Positions 38,634-48,687 of a stretch of DNA of 64,000 nt are shown piece by piece. Position 1 is the first letter of the stretch; each line of letters starts with the position of its first letter. Source of the stretch: Lineus longissimus (taxonomy: Eukaryota > Nemertea > Pilidiophora > Heteronemertea > Lineidae); contig NC_088320.1 in the NCBI RefSeq assembly GCF_910592395.1, forward strand, positions 6,946,001-7,010,000. The letters are read 5' to 3'. The notes under the pieces are model-generated. The model was not told where the DNA came from. It saw only the letters and a program-made list of their open reading frames with translations, and ran no database searches. Both the position numbers and the translations under genes were made by a program.

Positions 38634-40524
38634 ACATACTAGGTCACATCATTCTTAACCACACATTGCTTCTAGGTGCACCGGCCACTTAGATATACTT
38701 TCCTACTAGGAATGAATTATTGGAATGATGTTATCAAATTGACTTCAGCCTTAATTAAATTTTCTTGAAAAGCTATTGAATATTCAAAGTATTTTGCATG
38801 AACTTGATTACAGTTTGTTTTAAGGTTTTAGCATGTGAAATAAATTATGCTATTGTTATTTCGTTGGTTTAGTATAAAATGTCAAGTATATGAAAATAAC
38901 GTATAGTTAAGTAATGTTTCGTGAGTTGGGCCAAGTAGTATGCATACGTGGTAGCGTTTTTGATGAGTAGTGAATTAACATTATGTAGTCCTTTCGTAAT
39001 ATCAAGTATGGATCAATCTTTACTTGGTTATATCTGTAACTAACATTTGTCGAATGATGTTGGCTTGATTCGTGCGTTTTTCCATCAGAGTTGTGTGATG
39101 TTAATGTGTCAAATTGTCTTTGATTTAAGAAAGATACACTATAACGGAAATAGCTATGACACGAAAAATGGTTATAAATAAAGTGCGTCTTTCTAATACG
39201 AACGTTTCATGAAAGAAATTGTTGCTCTTGGTATTTTTTTACGTGGAATCTTGGCAGGCAAAGTCTCTTTAAAGCTATTTGTAAGCTTTATAAATGTCTC
39301 AGTGTGTCCTTTATATCGTCAAATGTCACGTTTTAAAAAGAAATCCTTGCTTACACTGATCGACATGGGTAGCAAGAACGAAGCAAGTGGATACAAATAC
39401 GTAACTAATAATTGTATATCCAGCATTGCAATTGCACATTTCAGGTTTAAAGGTCGCGTGATCTCGAATTTGCTCTTGGTCTGATGCAGGGGTAACATTG
39501 TAGGTGTGTGCTACCTTTAAGAGCTGATTGTAGATGCTTTTTTTCAATAACTTTGACGTCGGTTGAATCCAGTTTTGTTGTAACTGTCCCCCTCCCTTCC
39601 CCTGCACAAGCTCACTCGCACGCGATGCCTATTCCTATATGTAGGACACAGTCTTTGAACCTTTTCGAAGAAACTGAAACAACTATTTTGAAGGAGACGT
39701 CGGATTGAATTCAACCGAAATTGAGATTAAAATGAAGTAATTCTATTCAAAAGCATCTTCTATTAGATTAGGAGCGCCTCTGGTTATTTATGTTTTGAGT
39801 ACAAAAACCCAGACTTCTCCCAATTTCGAAATTAGTTTCGTGCTTTAAACATAATTGAAATCTGAATGCAATGAATGAGAGCATTTTCGCTCAGAGGCCT
39901 CTGATGTTTAATTTGTACAATGGCAGAATCAGTGGCCCTAATGTTCTCACAGTTCCTAGATCAACAAGGGTAATATTTCATTACTGCAAGCTGAGCCACA
40001 AAAAACATTTTCTTCACCCTAATACCATGCGTCAAAGTTATTGAAACCACCCGAGTTACTCCAAAAACCTCATCTATCCTGCATGATTACCTTCTTTCTG
40101 CATGTTCTTTAAATTCTCTCTTCTATCGTGTGTTGGCTACAATGAAAATATTTTTTTAATTCACCAATCAGAAATCATAAAATATTACTCCCCCGTGATT
40201 GGTTAATTTTTGCTGACGACTTGTGTATGCCTCAACGAAGCAGAATTCACGGCTTCTTATGAGCCAACTCGATAGGATTTCAAAATGTTACTTGAAGAAA
40301 GTGGGTGATGTTGTTTCTAATATGGAATGATGACAAGTGTCTAACATGAGCATGTGTATGGTGCATGTATATTATAATACGTTTTCGAACTTCTCAAAGC
40401 TGCATGCATCATATGTGACTTGGTCTGCATTCGACGCACATGTTTTCCAGCAAATGTAGTGCGGTAATTTTTTTGTGATCAACATTGGTCATAGTAATCA
40501 ATCGAAATGACCCTGGGCCTACGC

Positions 40525-41178
40525 TGGCTAGTAAGTATCGTGGTTATTTTGATAGGATTAAATTTAGTTTTTCGACTTCTCACCTCAGGTGGAAATTATT
40601 CTCACCTCAGGTAAACACAATTTCATCCTAGGTTAAAACTAGATGTATTCTCACCTCAGGTAGAAACACTTTTATCCCAGGTAAAACTATTCTCAACTCA
40701 TATAGAAACTTTCTCACCTGAGGTAAAGACTATTCTCACCTCAGGTAGAAACAATTTTATCCTAGGTAAAACTATTCTCAACTCATGTAGAAACGTTCTC
40801 ACCTGAGGTAAAGACTATTCTCACCTCAGGTAGAAACAATTTTATCCTAGGTAAAAACTATTCTCAACTCATGTAGAAACGTTCTCACCTGAGGTAAGAA
40901 CTGTTCTCACCTCAGGTAGAAACATTCTTACCTGGGGGGAAAATTATCACCTCGTAGAAGCCTGAGGTAAAAACTATTCTCCCTCAGGTAGAAACATTTT
41001 CACCCTACGTAAAAATTATTCTCACCTCGGGTAGAAACTATGTTCACAGCCAATAGTCTCCACCTCAGTTTAGGATTATTCTACCTGTGATGATAATAAC
41101 TAATCCCTCCGGTGAGAAGTCGGGGAAAAATTCACACTTATTTCTCAAAACCCCCGAATAATATATACTTACTAGCCA
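40525..41178. mobile_element. inverted-repeat element carrying a minisatellite
   Basis: The left end (40525-40589) starts TGGCTAGTAAGTAT and ends CGACTTCTCACC. The right end (41111-41178) is its imperfect inverse, starting GGTGAGAAGTCGGGG and ending ATACTTACTAGCCA. The two outermost 14-15 bp and the innermost 12-13 bp match best, with diverged sequence between. Nearly all the interior is a tandem repeat array. No transposase is present, so this is a non-autonomous element. A TA target duplication is possible if the true ends are GTAAGTAT/ATACTTAC, but this is not certain. It lies in the 7.1-kb intron of the cysteine-rich gene. Confidence 0.75.
40580..41070. repeat. higher-order minisatellite, 21-22 bp units in 85-bp blocks
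   Basis: The basic unit is close to ATTCTCACCTCAGGTAGAAAC, 20-22 bp long. Units vary in a fixed order (CCTCAGGTAGAAAC, TCCTAGGTAAAAC, ACTCATGTAGAAAC, CCTGAGGTAAAGAC), making an 85-86-bp higher-order block seen starting near 40711, 40796 and 40882. Edge units are more diverged. Many units contain a small CCTCAGG or CCTGAGG palindrome-like core and an AGGTA(A/G) word on the plus strand. The array fills the space between the inverted ends of the host element. Confidence 0.92.
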
Positions 41179-42121
41179 CCGTGTAGAGGAGATACTACTC
41201 TACCCTAGTAACCATTTGATTTTGCAATTCATTTGTCATCAAAACTTGATATCAAAATATTATTGTTTTCCGTTTTATTTTCTTTGGCACACCGACTACA
41301 GACTACGGGTAAAGGAAGTTCTTGTTGCAATGCTTTTGATCGAGATGTGAATCCTAAATGATATACCTCATTAATGGTTATTTACCGTAATGCAAGGAAA
41401 GATGCAGCCCCATGTTCGGATTAGTTCCATTAGAGACACATCATTACTGCGTCTGGCAATCTCGTCATATTTTTAAAGACAGTTATTCGGCAATGTGCTC
41501 TTGAGCCATGTGTTAGGCACGAATGTATTAGACTTTCCTCACGCTAAAAGATACGGGCGGTCCTTTAAATCAATTTTCTTGACTTGATAATTTAGCTCTT
41601 GTTATTAATCGAAGGATGCAATCACTTTCTAAGACAATTTATTTCTAGCCAATATTTCCTGATGTTTAGAACCAACTGCCAAAACCTCTAAACCCCAATA
41701 GAATGTATTGAAATATGCTTCGAACAAATGATGACAGATCTGACTTTTTCTAGAGGAAAGGGAGACGCTGCTATATCAAAACACGATATTCCAGCCGATA
41801 TGTCTTGTTTTTATCTGAACTGGCTCCCGCGTTATTGATGTCGGCTTTAATTTATGAATATTCAGCAGAGCCTTTTGTGTTCTTTGTACATGATAAACGG
41901 ATGCAAATTGTCATGTTTGTAAATAATTTAGTTAATTAAGTGAGACAAAAGAAGCTTTACAGGGTTTGCAAGTGACAACTATTGTCTATCTGCCTTCAGT
42001 GATTACAGGACATAGACGCGACTTTCTTGGTTCAGAATAAAGACAGCGGAAACGATTGTCAACCCATGTGAGAATAGAACGTATTCTTTATTTCAAATCA
42101 CTAACAATACTGTATCAAACA

Positions 42122-42309
42122 TTGATACTGTAGATGATATTACTGGTGTAAACGTGACATCTGTTCACAGTACTTAGATTTTTATAATTATCAATCGCGA
42201 ATAGCGAGTAAGACTTGATACTGTAGATGATATTGCTAGTGTAAACGTGACATCTGTTCACAGTACTTAGATTTTTATAATTTCCAATCCGCGAATAGCG
42301 AGTAAGACT
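42122..42309. repeat. 93-bp tandem duplication
   Basis: Two direct copies start with TTGATACTGTAGATGATATT at 42122 and 42215, spaced 93 bp. They differ by a few substitutions and a single-base indel (ATCGCGAATAGC against ATCCGCGAATAGC). The unit contains the near-palindrome GTGACATCTGTTCAC. It is non-coding, within the large intron of the cysteine-rich gene. Confidence 0.9.
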
Positions 42310-44829
42310 TCATCATATTTTTCGACAACCGATGAACGCTCATTAAAGATTCTAGTTAAGTTTGAGGTTTATAGCCAACATATACCAACAACAGTAGAGG
42401 TTATCATCGAACTTTACACTTTAAGAAACATAACTTAGCATTAAGAGACAGGAGTACATTGCACTACTTCAGGAAAGAAGCATTTTTATGAGATAACACA
42501 TACACCAACACCAAACGTATCCCGTAGCTGCGGTGCAACAATTCCCCTTTCCGCGCATCACCAATTCCAACACCAATCCGAAGTAATTTCCCTTGGCCAG
42601 CCCAGACTATCTTTCCCCGACTGATCATACTGATTGAGGTAAGGAATGAATAGTCTGTTGCCGTAACGTCCCTGTCCGGGTATACCAAAGGGAGTGAGTA
42701 TGCGTTCCCTGAACTATTTTTAGCCAAACAACATACTGTCTCCAATAGCAAAAGAGCGTGTACGATTATATTTATAGCACCGCACCCACATGCAATGATC
42801 ACGAGAGGCAAATGGCCCTGTCTTTACTTGATTGATTAGTAGAATGGTAAGGTTTATATTGATGAGTAGCCGGACATGGCATCACTGGGCCGAGACTAAT
42901 ATGGACATCACAATCGATCCGGGGGCTGTCGCTGCGGCCTGCGAAACCAGGTTAATGCACGCATGCAGGAGAGTACGGTCTGGAAGCATGTATTTCTCCA
43001 ATCGAATCAAATCTTGATGTCTATGGACTATAGCGTGACAGGAAGCAAGGAAGAATACAGCATGATCATAAAATTCCTTGGGTTGGTTATCTAACCCACC
43101 AAGGCAGAAGCAGAACGAGAAAGAGAAGATTGTGCCAGTGTGCAAATTCCTAATGAAACAGCTAGGTCCCAACACAGCTTCTGACAATACCATTGTGACT
43201 ATGGCAACTGGTACATGTAGTATGTACATGTACTTTGACAACCCGGCGCGTGCAAGAAAATCTCCTTATATTCTGCGCTTACCAAACCCGAAGCTTTGAA
43301 GCAACAATCAAGAAACCGCCCAATCACACTTTCGTCTGTCCATGAGAAGCTACACGTTGTGTTTCATAGCACTTGTGTGTTTATGCAATCATTTCTTGAT
43401 AAATGGAGTAAGAGTCGAACACGGATAATTTCTTTACCACGCAAGATCGTTACGTTTAGTTTCTGGCCTCGATCAGAGCTTTGGCTAATTGCTATATTCA
43501 CCCAAAGGAAACAACTGCCAGTTATTTTGATTAATATGCAAGACGCAAATTGCAGAAAACCTCGAATATGAGGGACTCACAAGCTGCGCATAAATGCCAC
43601 CAGTTATTCAAATTTTGAACATCAAACCGTCGATATTTCATGTGAGCTATTATAATTCGCAAAAGCTGTCGACTATCGCGAATAAATTAAGAGTGTTCTG
43701 GGATTTACGAGGTGGCTGATATGTTTCCACACTTTCATCGTAAAAAATAATGATTCCAGAAGAGGGAAATTTTGTTGTTTTTTTGTTGTTTTTTTTCAAA
43801 AGAAAATGCTGTCATACCCTGCCGGCTTGCACTCAAATTTCTGGAGATCAGCAATATTGGTGTTTCATATTTTTTCTGATATGCAGCTGGACAGGAATTC
43901 TATTATCACGTAGAACGATATTTGCAACAAGATCATTACCAGCCGTTTTTTTTTAAATATGGACAATTTAAAAAACAAATTTGATTACCTATTTTCCAAA
44001 ATGTAATATTTTGTTTACTTGTTATTCACCACCCGCCTTCTTTGTCAACGAGTAATCATAATGAAAATTCCAGTTATATAGAACGGAGATTCCTCTCGGG
44101 AAGATTTCTATTGGCAACATGTTAGTTAATTCTGCATGAGGTGATGCAAGAAATCGCTGTTTGACCGGTACCTCGGACTGTGTTAAAGCGTTGAGAAACC
44201 TCAGGTCTATACTACACAGAAACCACTTCTCAAAGTGGTTAGGGGCAGACATCGAAAAAAAGATCGGTCGATCACAAGCAAGACTTTATGACAAATCTTC
44301 TGTCGAGTTTGTCCGCCTTTACGGATGACGTGAAACACCCAATGCCTCATCTTCGTCCTTCGTCAATATCTTATTGACCCCTTAGGTCGATCTTCCTTCA
44401 ATAAAATCCTACCCAATAAGAGAAATCGACAAGTGCGTTTGCCATTTTGCGAAAAACCTATACTGCATGAGAGGTTGCAACATAACGCTGCGGTAACGAC
44501 ACAGCTATCAGAAATCTTATAACAACTTAACGATCTCTTGACACAAGTCTGATACAAGATATCTAATTTAATGTGTGCTTGTGTCCGAAAACGACAATCG
44601 ATCCGGCCATCTCGCAATTGCATGTAGAACTGAAATGTGTATCCCTGTGACTACAGCTTTGGTTGCAGGGAAAGAAAAGGAATAACGGGTAGCGTTTTGA
44701 AAAAAATATTTCCGTTGTAAAACACTATCATTATCAACCCCATCTGTAATCTGTAGTCAGTGCTGCCACCTGTCGTCTCGTCTTCTCTCCTCCCTTCACA
44801 CTGACTCCCTCTTTCGTTTTGTTTCCCAG

Positions 44830-45021
44830 GAAAGAGCGGTTTCTGCCGCGCTGAGGACCAAGAGCAAATTCCCGTGTGCGAGACCGACAGTGACTGCCCT
44901 GGTTGGACAAAATGCTCCACTGTGGCCCAGGTTGGCGCCGTTAAACTGCGCATGTGCAAAGAGCCAACTGACACTGCCGCTGACACTGGCACTGGCAAGA
45001 AGGCCGAGTCGGGTCAACCGG
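44830..45021 (+). CDS. ITG-like/prohormone-3-like precursor, exon B
   Basis: The acceptor is TTTCCCAG at 44829 and the donor is G/GTAAGTAG at 45022. With the preceding exon's last base the frame reads GKSGFCRAEDQEQIPVCETD and continues through SDCPGWTKC to a further cysteine, then a hydrophilic tail rich in T, D, A, G and K. The order C-x10-C-x5-C-x5-C-x13-C fits the second cysteine block of the same secreted module; in remembered ITG-like proteins the equivalent is a GELC..DSDC..GLVC block. The tail (DTAADTGTGKKAESGQP) looks like a flexible spacer and holds a KK pair that could be a prohormone-convertase site, which is inference only. Both borders are phase 1, so the exon is a symmetric cassette. 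Confidence 0.8.
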
Positions 45022-45088
45022 GTAAGTAGACTCTGAGCATGCGCGTTATAGTTTATTGGTCCGTTTATTTTTCTGTTGTTTGTTGCAG

Positions 45089-45139
45089 GCTCCATAGGGG
45101 AGTGTGAAACCTATGCATTAAATAAGGGCAGCCGAATCG
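45089..45139 (+). CDS. ITG-like/prohormone-3-like precursor, exon C (micro-cassette)
   Basis: This is a 51-bp exon with phase-1 borders on both sides: acceptor TTGTTGCAG at 45088, donor G/GTAAGTGC at 45140. It adds 17 residues, GSIGECETYALNKGSRI, with a single cysteine. The preceding intron is only 67 bp. Because its length is a multiple of three with equal phases, it could be skipped without changing frame. Its lone cysteine would alter disulphide pairing if it were spliced in or out. Recognition rests on the splice signals and frame continuity, which are good. Confidence 0.7.
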
Positions 45140-45671
45140 GTAAGTGCGTTCCTTAGTGTTTTCTGTCTTCGTGTCAAAATTTAGTTTGATACTACAGGTT
45201 GCGAATCCAAAATATGCATGTGTAAATGTAAAAGTTTCGAGTGGTAAAAATGTTGAGGATACCTTTGCTTAGAATTCGATAGTAGTTTATACTCCTCAAG
45301 GAGAAGTTTGGATGGGAAATCCTCTCGAGAAAATATTCACTCTGTGTTCAAGGTGTGGGGAAACTAAATGTCTATGCTATACAGTTTCTTAGTGGTACAA
45401 TTTCCCTTCTTTCTATCATTTTACTGATATTTGACTGTGATCAATATACTGTACTTCCTAACCTTAGGTTAACAGTGAGAAATATGGCCGCCGAGAATAA
45501 TTTATTCCGGTAATGCCCATTTATAATTTAGTGATAGCCAAGGCCATCACGTGGCGTGATAGAGGTTTGACTGGTTCAATCTGTGTTTCAATAGTGAAAC
45601 TAACAAATCTGAAGTAGAGTGAAATTAACAACTGTCACGAGCTTTGAGTGGAAATGAACATTGTTGCATGG

Positions 45672-45677
45672 TATAAA
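45672..45677 (+). promoter_or_regulatory. TATA box of the transposon gene
   Basis: TATAAA in the context CATGGTATAAAGACC lies 54 bp before the ATG at 45731. This spacing would put transcription start at about 45700-45707, with a very short leader. It lies inside the element, so the promoter would travel with it. Confidence 0.55.
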
Positions 45678-45730
45678 GACCATGACTGCTTGAAAGACTT
45701 CATAGAAGCCCTAGCTCAGCTTGCATAATC

Positions 45731-45950
45731 ATGGCACGCAGAATGTTCGCGTCTTACTCTTTAAAAGAAAAGCTGAAGCACATAGACGGGTACCGAAACC
45801 AACAAAGATGCGTAAGGCTGTATTCAGAAGAGCACAACATCAAGAAGGCCACGTTCCTGTCTTGGTTGCGCAAGGAGGAGACAATTCGCCACAATTTTGA
45901 CCACAGCAAAAAAAGGGGCCAAGAGCGCAAGGTCAAGGACCGCGATGTCG
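45731..45950 (+). CDS. Psq/CENP-B domain-only protein, exon 1
   Basis: The ATG at 45731 begins a frame of 73 codons plus one base, ending at the donor TCG/GTGAGT. The protein begins MARRMFASYSLKEKLKHIDG; residues about 9-55 have the pattern of a Pipsqueak/Tc5-type N-terminal helix-turn-helix (YSLKEKLKHI..., EHNIKKATFLSWLRKEE). A basic linker (KKRGQERKVKDRD) follows. This is the part of pogo/Tigger transposases that binds the transposon ends in the nucleus. The total spliced product is 148 residues, against several hundred for a full transposase. The frame has no internal damage. Confidence 0.8.
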
Positions 45951-46246
45951 GTGAGTTGCACTTTAACCCTTCACTCTGAAAACTAGGGCTACAATAGAGG
46001 TGCTATGGCGTGTACATGTATAGCAATTTTTTTGCTGTATAGCACCTTTTTTACCCATCAGCCCGACGGGTATTGTCGTAGCGTCCGATGTCCGTCTGTA
46101 CGTTTGTGGACAATTTTGCCATGAAACTTGTTGTTGTGTATCTTGGGGTGACTATAGAGGAAGGTTCCTTGCGAAATTTGGCGTGATCCGATATTCAATA
46201 TGGCTGTCAGGTTGCAAATAATGAATTACTATGTTTTGTCTTTCAG

Positions 46247-46473
46247 GGTATTGGCCTGAGATGGAAGTTGAGATGTCGGAGTGGTTTCGTGATAAAAGAC
46301 AAATTGGTATGCTAGTCAGTATCGAAGATCTAAAGGAGAGGGCGATGATCGAGTTTCAACAGTGGTGGGACCAGCTTCCTGAAGAAACCCAAGCCGACAT
46401 TGTAACTAGTAAACCTGAACGCTCAAACCTTGCTGCATCAAATGGTTGGTTTGAAGGTTTCAAGAAAAGATAA
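46247..46473 (+). CDS. Psq/CENP-B domain-only protein, exon 2
   Basis: The acceptor is TTTGTCTTTCAG at 46246. The codon split G/GG restores frame with exon 1, giving GYWPEMEVEMSEWFRDKRQ and continuing 76 residues to TAA at 46471-46473. The pattern (aromatic plus P-E-x-E, EW, D-K-R-Q-x-G, V-S, L-K-E-R-A, then NGWFEGFKKR) is that of the CENP-B-type second helix-turn-helix. In full-length pogo/Tigger proteins the final SxGWxxxFxxR motif is followed by the linker and the DDE catalytic domain. Here a stop comes straight after KKR, so the protein is DNA-binding only. Possible roles are a transposition repressor or titrator of TIRs, or simply a truncated remnant; the intact splice sites and regulatory signals favour an expressed gene. 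Confidence 0.8.
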
Positions 46474-46572
46474 ACTCAGAATGAGTCTATTGTTTTCAAG
46501 TGAAACAACAATTCTGCTGATAAGCTGTTTCTCTTAGTATACCTCTCAAAATGCTTAATGCTAAAATGGTTA

Positions 46573-46578
46573 AATAAA
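46573..46578 (+). terminator. AATAAA polyadenylation signal of the transposon gene
   Basis: AATAAA lies 100 bp after the stop codon at 46471-46473 and before the right inverted repeat, in the gene's orientation. It completes a compact gene (TATA, two exons, poly(A) signal) within the element. Confidence 0.5.
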
Positions 46579-48313
46579 GTGTATAGCGCTTTCATCATGT
46601 TCATCCCAATCATGTTAACGTCTCTGCTATTTCAATTTCTAGACAAAACATTTCCCTGCGGAAAGTGACGAAAGATACCAGGCAGTGAGTGCTCTGGGTA
46701 GCCAAAGTGTAACTGATATCCAAAATGACCCAGTTGCTGGCAGATTATAGCCTCGGTTTAGTATACCTGGTTAGCATAAACTTGGCCGCCCACTGACATA
46801 GATTCATGCATAATATGTCCTAGTTTACCTATATTAGGAATATAAACAATAATAGTGCCCGATTATCAAGAAATGCGGAAATGATCACCAGGCCTCGGAT
46901 AACATTTCCTGTAATGCACACGTCCATTGTTGGCACGCATGACTACTGAATTAAAATCACTATTGAAACGCAAATTGAACCCTCAAACCCCTGTCAAAGG
47001 GAAATTACAAACAGTGGGCATTACCGGAAATAATTTATTCTTGGCGGACATAATCCTTACTGTTAACCTTAGGTTAGGAAGTACAGTATATCTCACTTGA
47101 CAGTACACGTAAGCTAAATTTCATAATTTTTCCTTGCATAGTTTTATTTGTTAACAAAGCTAATAGTTTCGGTAAGTTGTAAAGCACGTTTTGAAGTTGC
47201 ATTGAAACTGCTAGTGAATGCTCTCTTTGGGACCAAGTACCGATATGTTATTATATACCGGCCCTATATGGTATACCCATCTCTATAACCGTTTGAACTG
47301 AATGACACACACATACACGCATTCCCCCATTACTCACTTCCACAGCCTTCTTCAGTGTATTATTGCGTGACCCCAAATGTCTACTCTCATCGTATCTATC
47401 GAGCATCATAAGCATGGAGGCATCATCCGCATACTCATCCCAACCTACCTAGAACCATGGGCGAATTGCTCTCAAGTGCACGGCTGGTGTTGAATGTTGA
47501 TTATGAACTGGAGATGTTCCCTTGTTCACTTTATCATGTCATCCTGTCCGAGAAAGTTTTATAATAAAACGACTCCCTTGCGTGTCTTTTAGGTTTAACC
47601 CTTCTTCAATTACAATGTATTGTAAAACAGACAAATGCGAATTAGAGGATTATGTAGCAAATGATTGAAAATATAAATAAGAAGGTTAAGTGATTGTGTG
47701 TGTTTGAATTGTACATATTTACAGCAGGTAACAGTTTCTGGACATCGCTAGAAGTGAAAGTATCTTTGAATAATATGAAAAAGAATAATGGTCTTAAGAC
47801 AACTCAAGGCATTTGTATGTTGTACCGGTAATACATTTTCGTCAATGTCCTATGTATGGCAAAATCCCTGCCCTTATGTAAACCTACATATGAAACAAAT
47901 CTTATGTGAATGTTGTTAAAGGTTTCATTTGAGAATAAACTTCATCATGCCAACATAAAACCGACTTACGGTACGAGATCAAACATTGTTAAAGGTTATG
48001 TGAAAAGTATGTCTTACATGGATTTGGGGAGAGGCATCGTGCCTGACATTAGTCGAGGGAATAGTGATAATGGTGGTGAATACTGGCATTTAGCTTCAAA
48101 CAGATCGAGGAACTGAATTTCTGAGAGCCGCCTTTTATCTTTATATCAGACCAACAAAGTTGGTATCAATCGATTGAGAAATAGTTGCTATTGCAGAGAA
48201 GCGCTTCTTCGGGTGATGCTGTTGAGGCAAACAGCATCTCCATCTTTCTTAACCTTGTACACTGGTATCGGTAAAAAAGCAGAATGGATGGATTACGTGT
48301 GATATGAATAGAT

Positions 48314-48451
48314 ATGGACAGCTTACACTAGCTTTATTCATAAGACTTTTGACACTAATATGGAGAACTTACACTTGATTTATTCATGTTATTTGTGACC
48401 CTAATATGGACAGCCTACACTTGATTTATTCCTGTTACTTGTAACACTAAT
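48314..48451. repeat. 46-bp repeat, three copies
   Basis: Three direct copies start at about 48314, 48360 and 48406, each ATGGAcAgCtTACACT followed by a TTTATTC word and ending CTAAT. Copies differ at roughly 5-8 positions. The array is non-coding and lies in the last intron of the cysteine-rich gene, about 240 bp before its final exon. Confidence 0.88.
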
Positions 48452-48687
48452 ATTGGACAATCAAGCCCGGAATGTCAAAGAGTGTTATGATAAACCACTG
48501 CAATTCGTTACCCTACCAGTGGCCACATGTCAGCTTACACAATCCGGGGCCCGGCTCATTAAATGATAACAAACTACATTTTATTGATGTATGTTAAAGT
48601 CGTGCTGGTTACATTACATCTTGTATATTTCTAACATATCGAAATTGTAATTACATAATACGTTTATGCTTGACCCTATTTTTTCAG

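Larger units (their letters stand above)
37704..44829 (+). other. 7.1-kb intron of the cysteine-rich gene
   Basis: This phase-1 intron runs from GTAAGTA to CCCAG. It hosts a minisatellite-bearing inverted-repeat element (40525-41178), a 93-bp tandem duplication (42122-42309) and a possible inverted-repeat pair at 37805 and 38633. Two minus-strand frames of 115-119 codons (42464-42811 and 42882-43241) are unsupported. The rest is unremarkable AT-rich sequence. Confidence 0.7.
45446..47089 (+). mobile_element. non-autonomous pogo/Tigger-like DNA transposon with long TIRs
   Basis: The left end at 45444-45519 (ATATACTGTACTTCCTAACC, then AGGTTAACAGT, CCGCC, AGAATAA, CCGGTAATGCCCA) is matched in inverted orientation at 47015-47091, about 85-90% identical over about 76 bp. 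A second matched block lies inside it (left about 45572-45607, right about 46954-46990; shared GTTTCAATAGTGA), so the inverted repeats extend to about 140-165 bp with a length difference between the arms. The ends lie next to TATA, compatible with insertion at TA as in the Tc1/mariner-pogo superfamily. The interior encodes only a DNA-binding protein; no DDE/D catalytic domain is present in the remaining 600 bp. Confidence 0.88.
45140..48687 (+). other. 3.5-kb intron of the cysteine-rich gene
   Basis: This phase-1 intron runs from GTAAGTGC to TTTTTTCAG. It contains the complete inverted-repeat transposon with the Psq/CENP-B-domain gene (45446-47089) and a 46-bp triplicate repeat (48314-48451). 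The rest holds no recognised feature. Confidence 0.75.

Noticed and set aside
42464-43241. Two minus-strand frames of 115-119 codons inside the large intron
   Set aside because: No domain, no clear splice sites, and no continuity between them.
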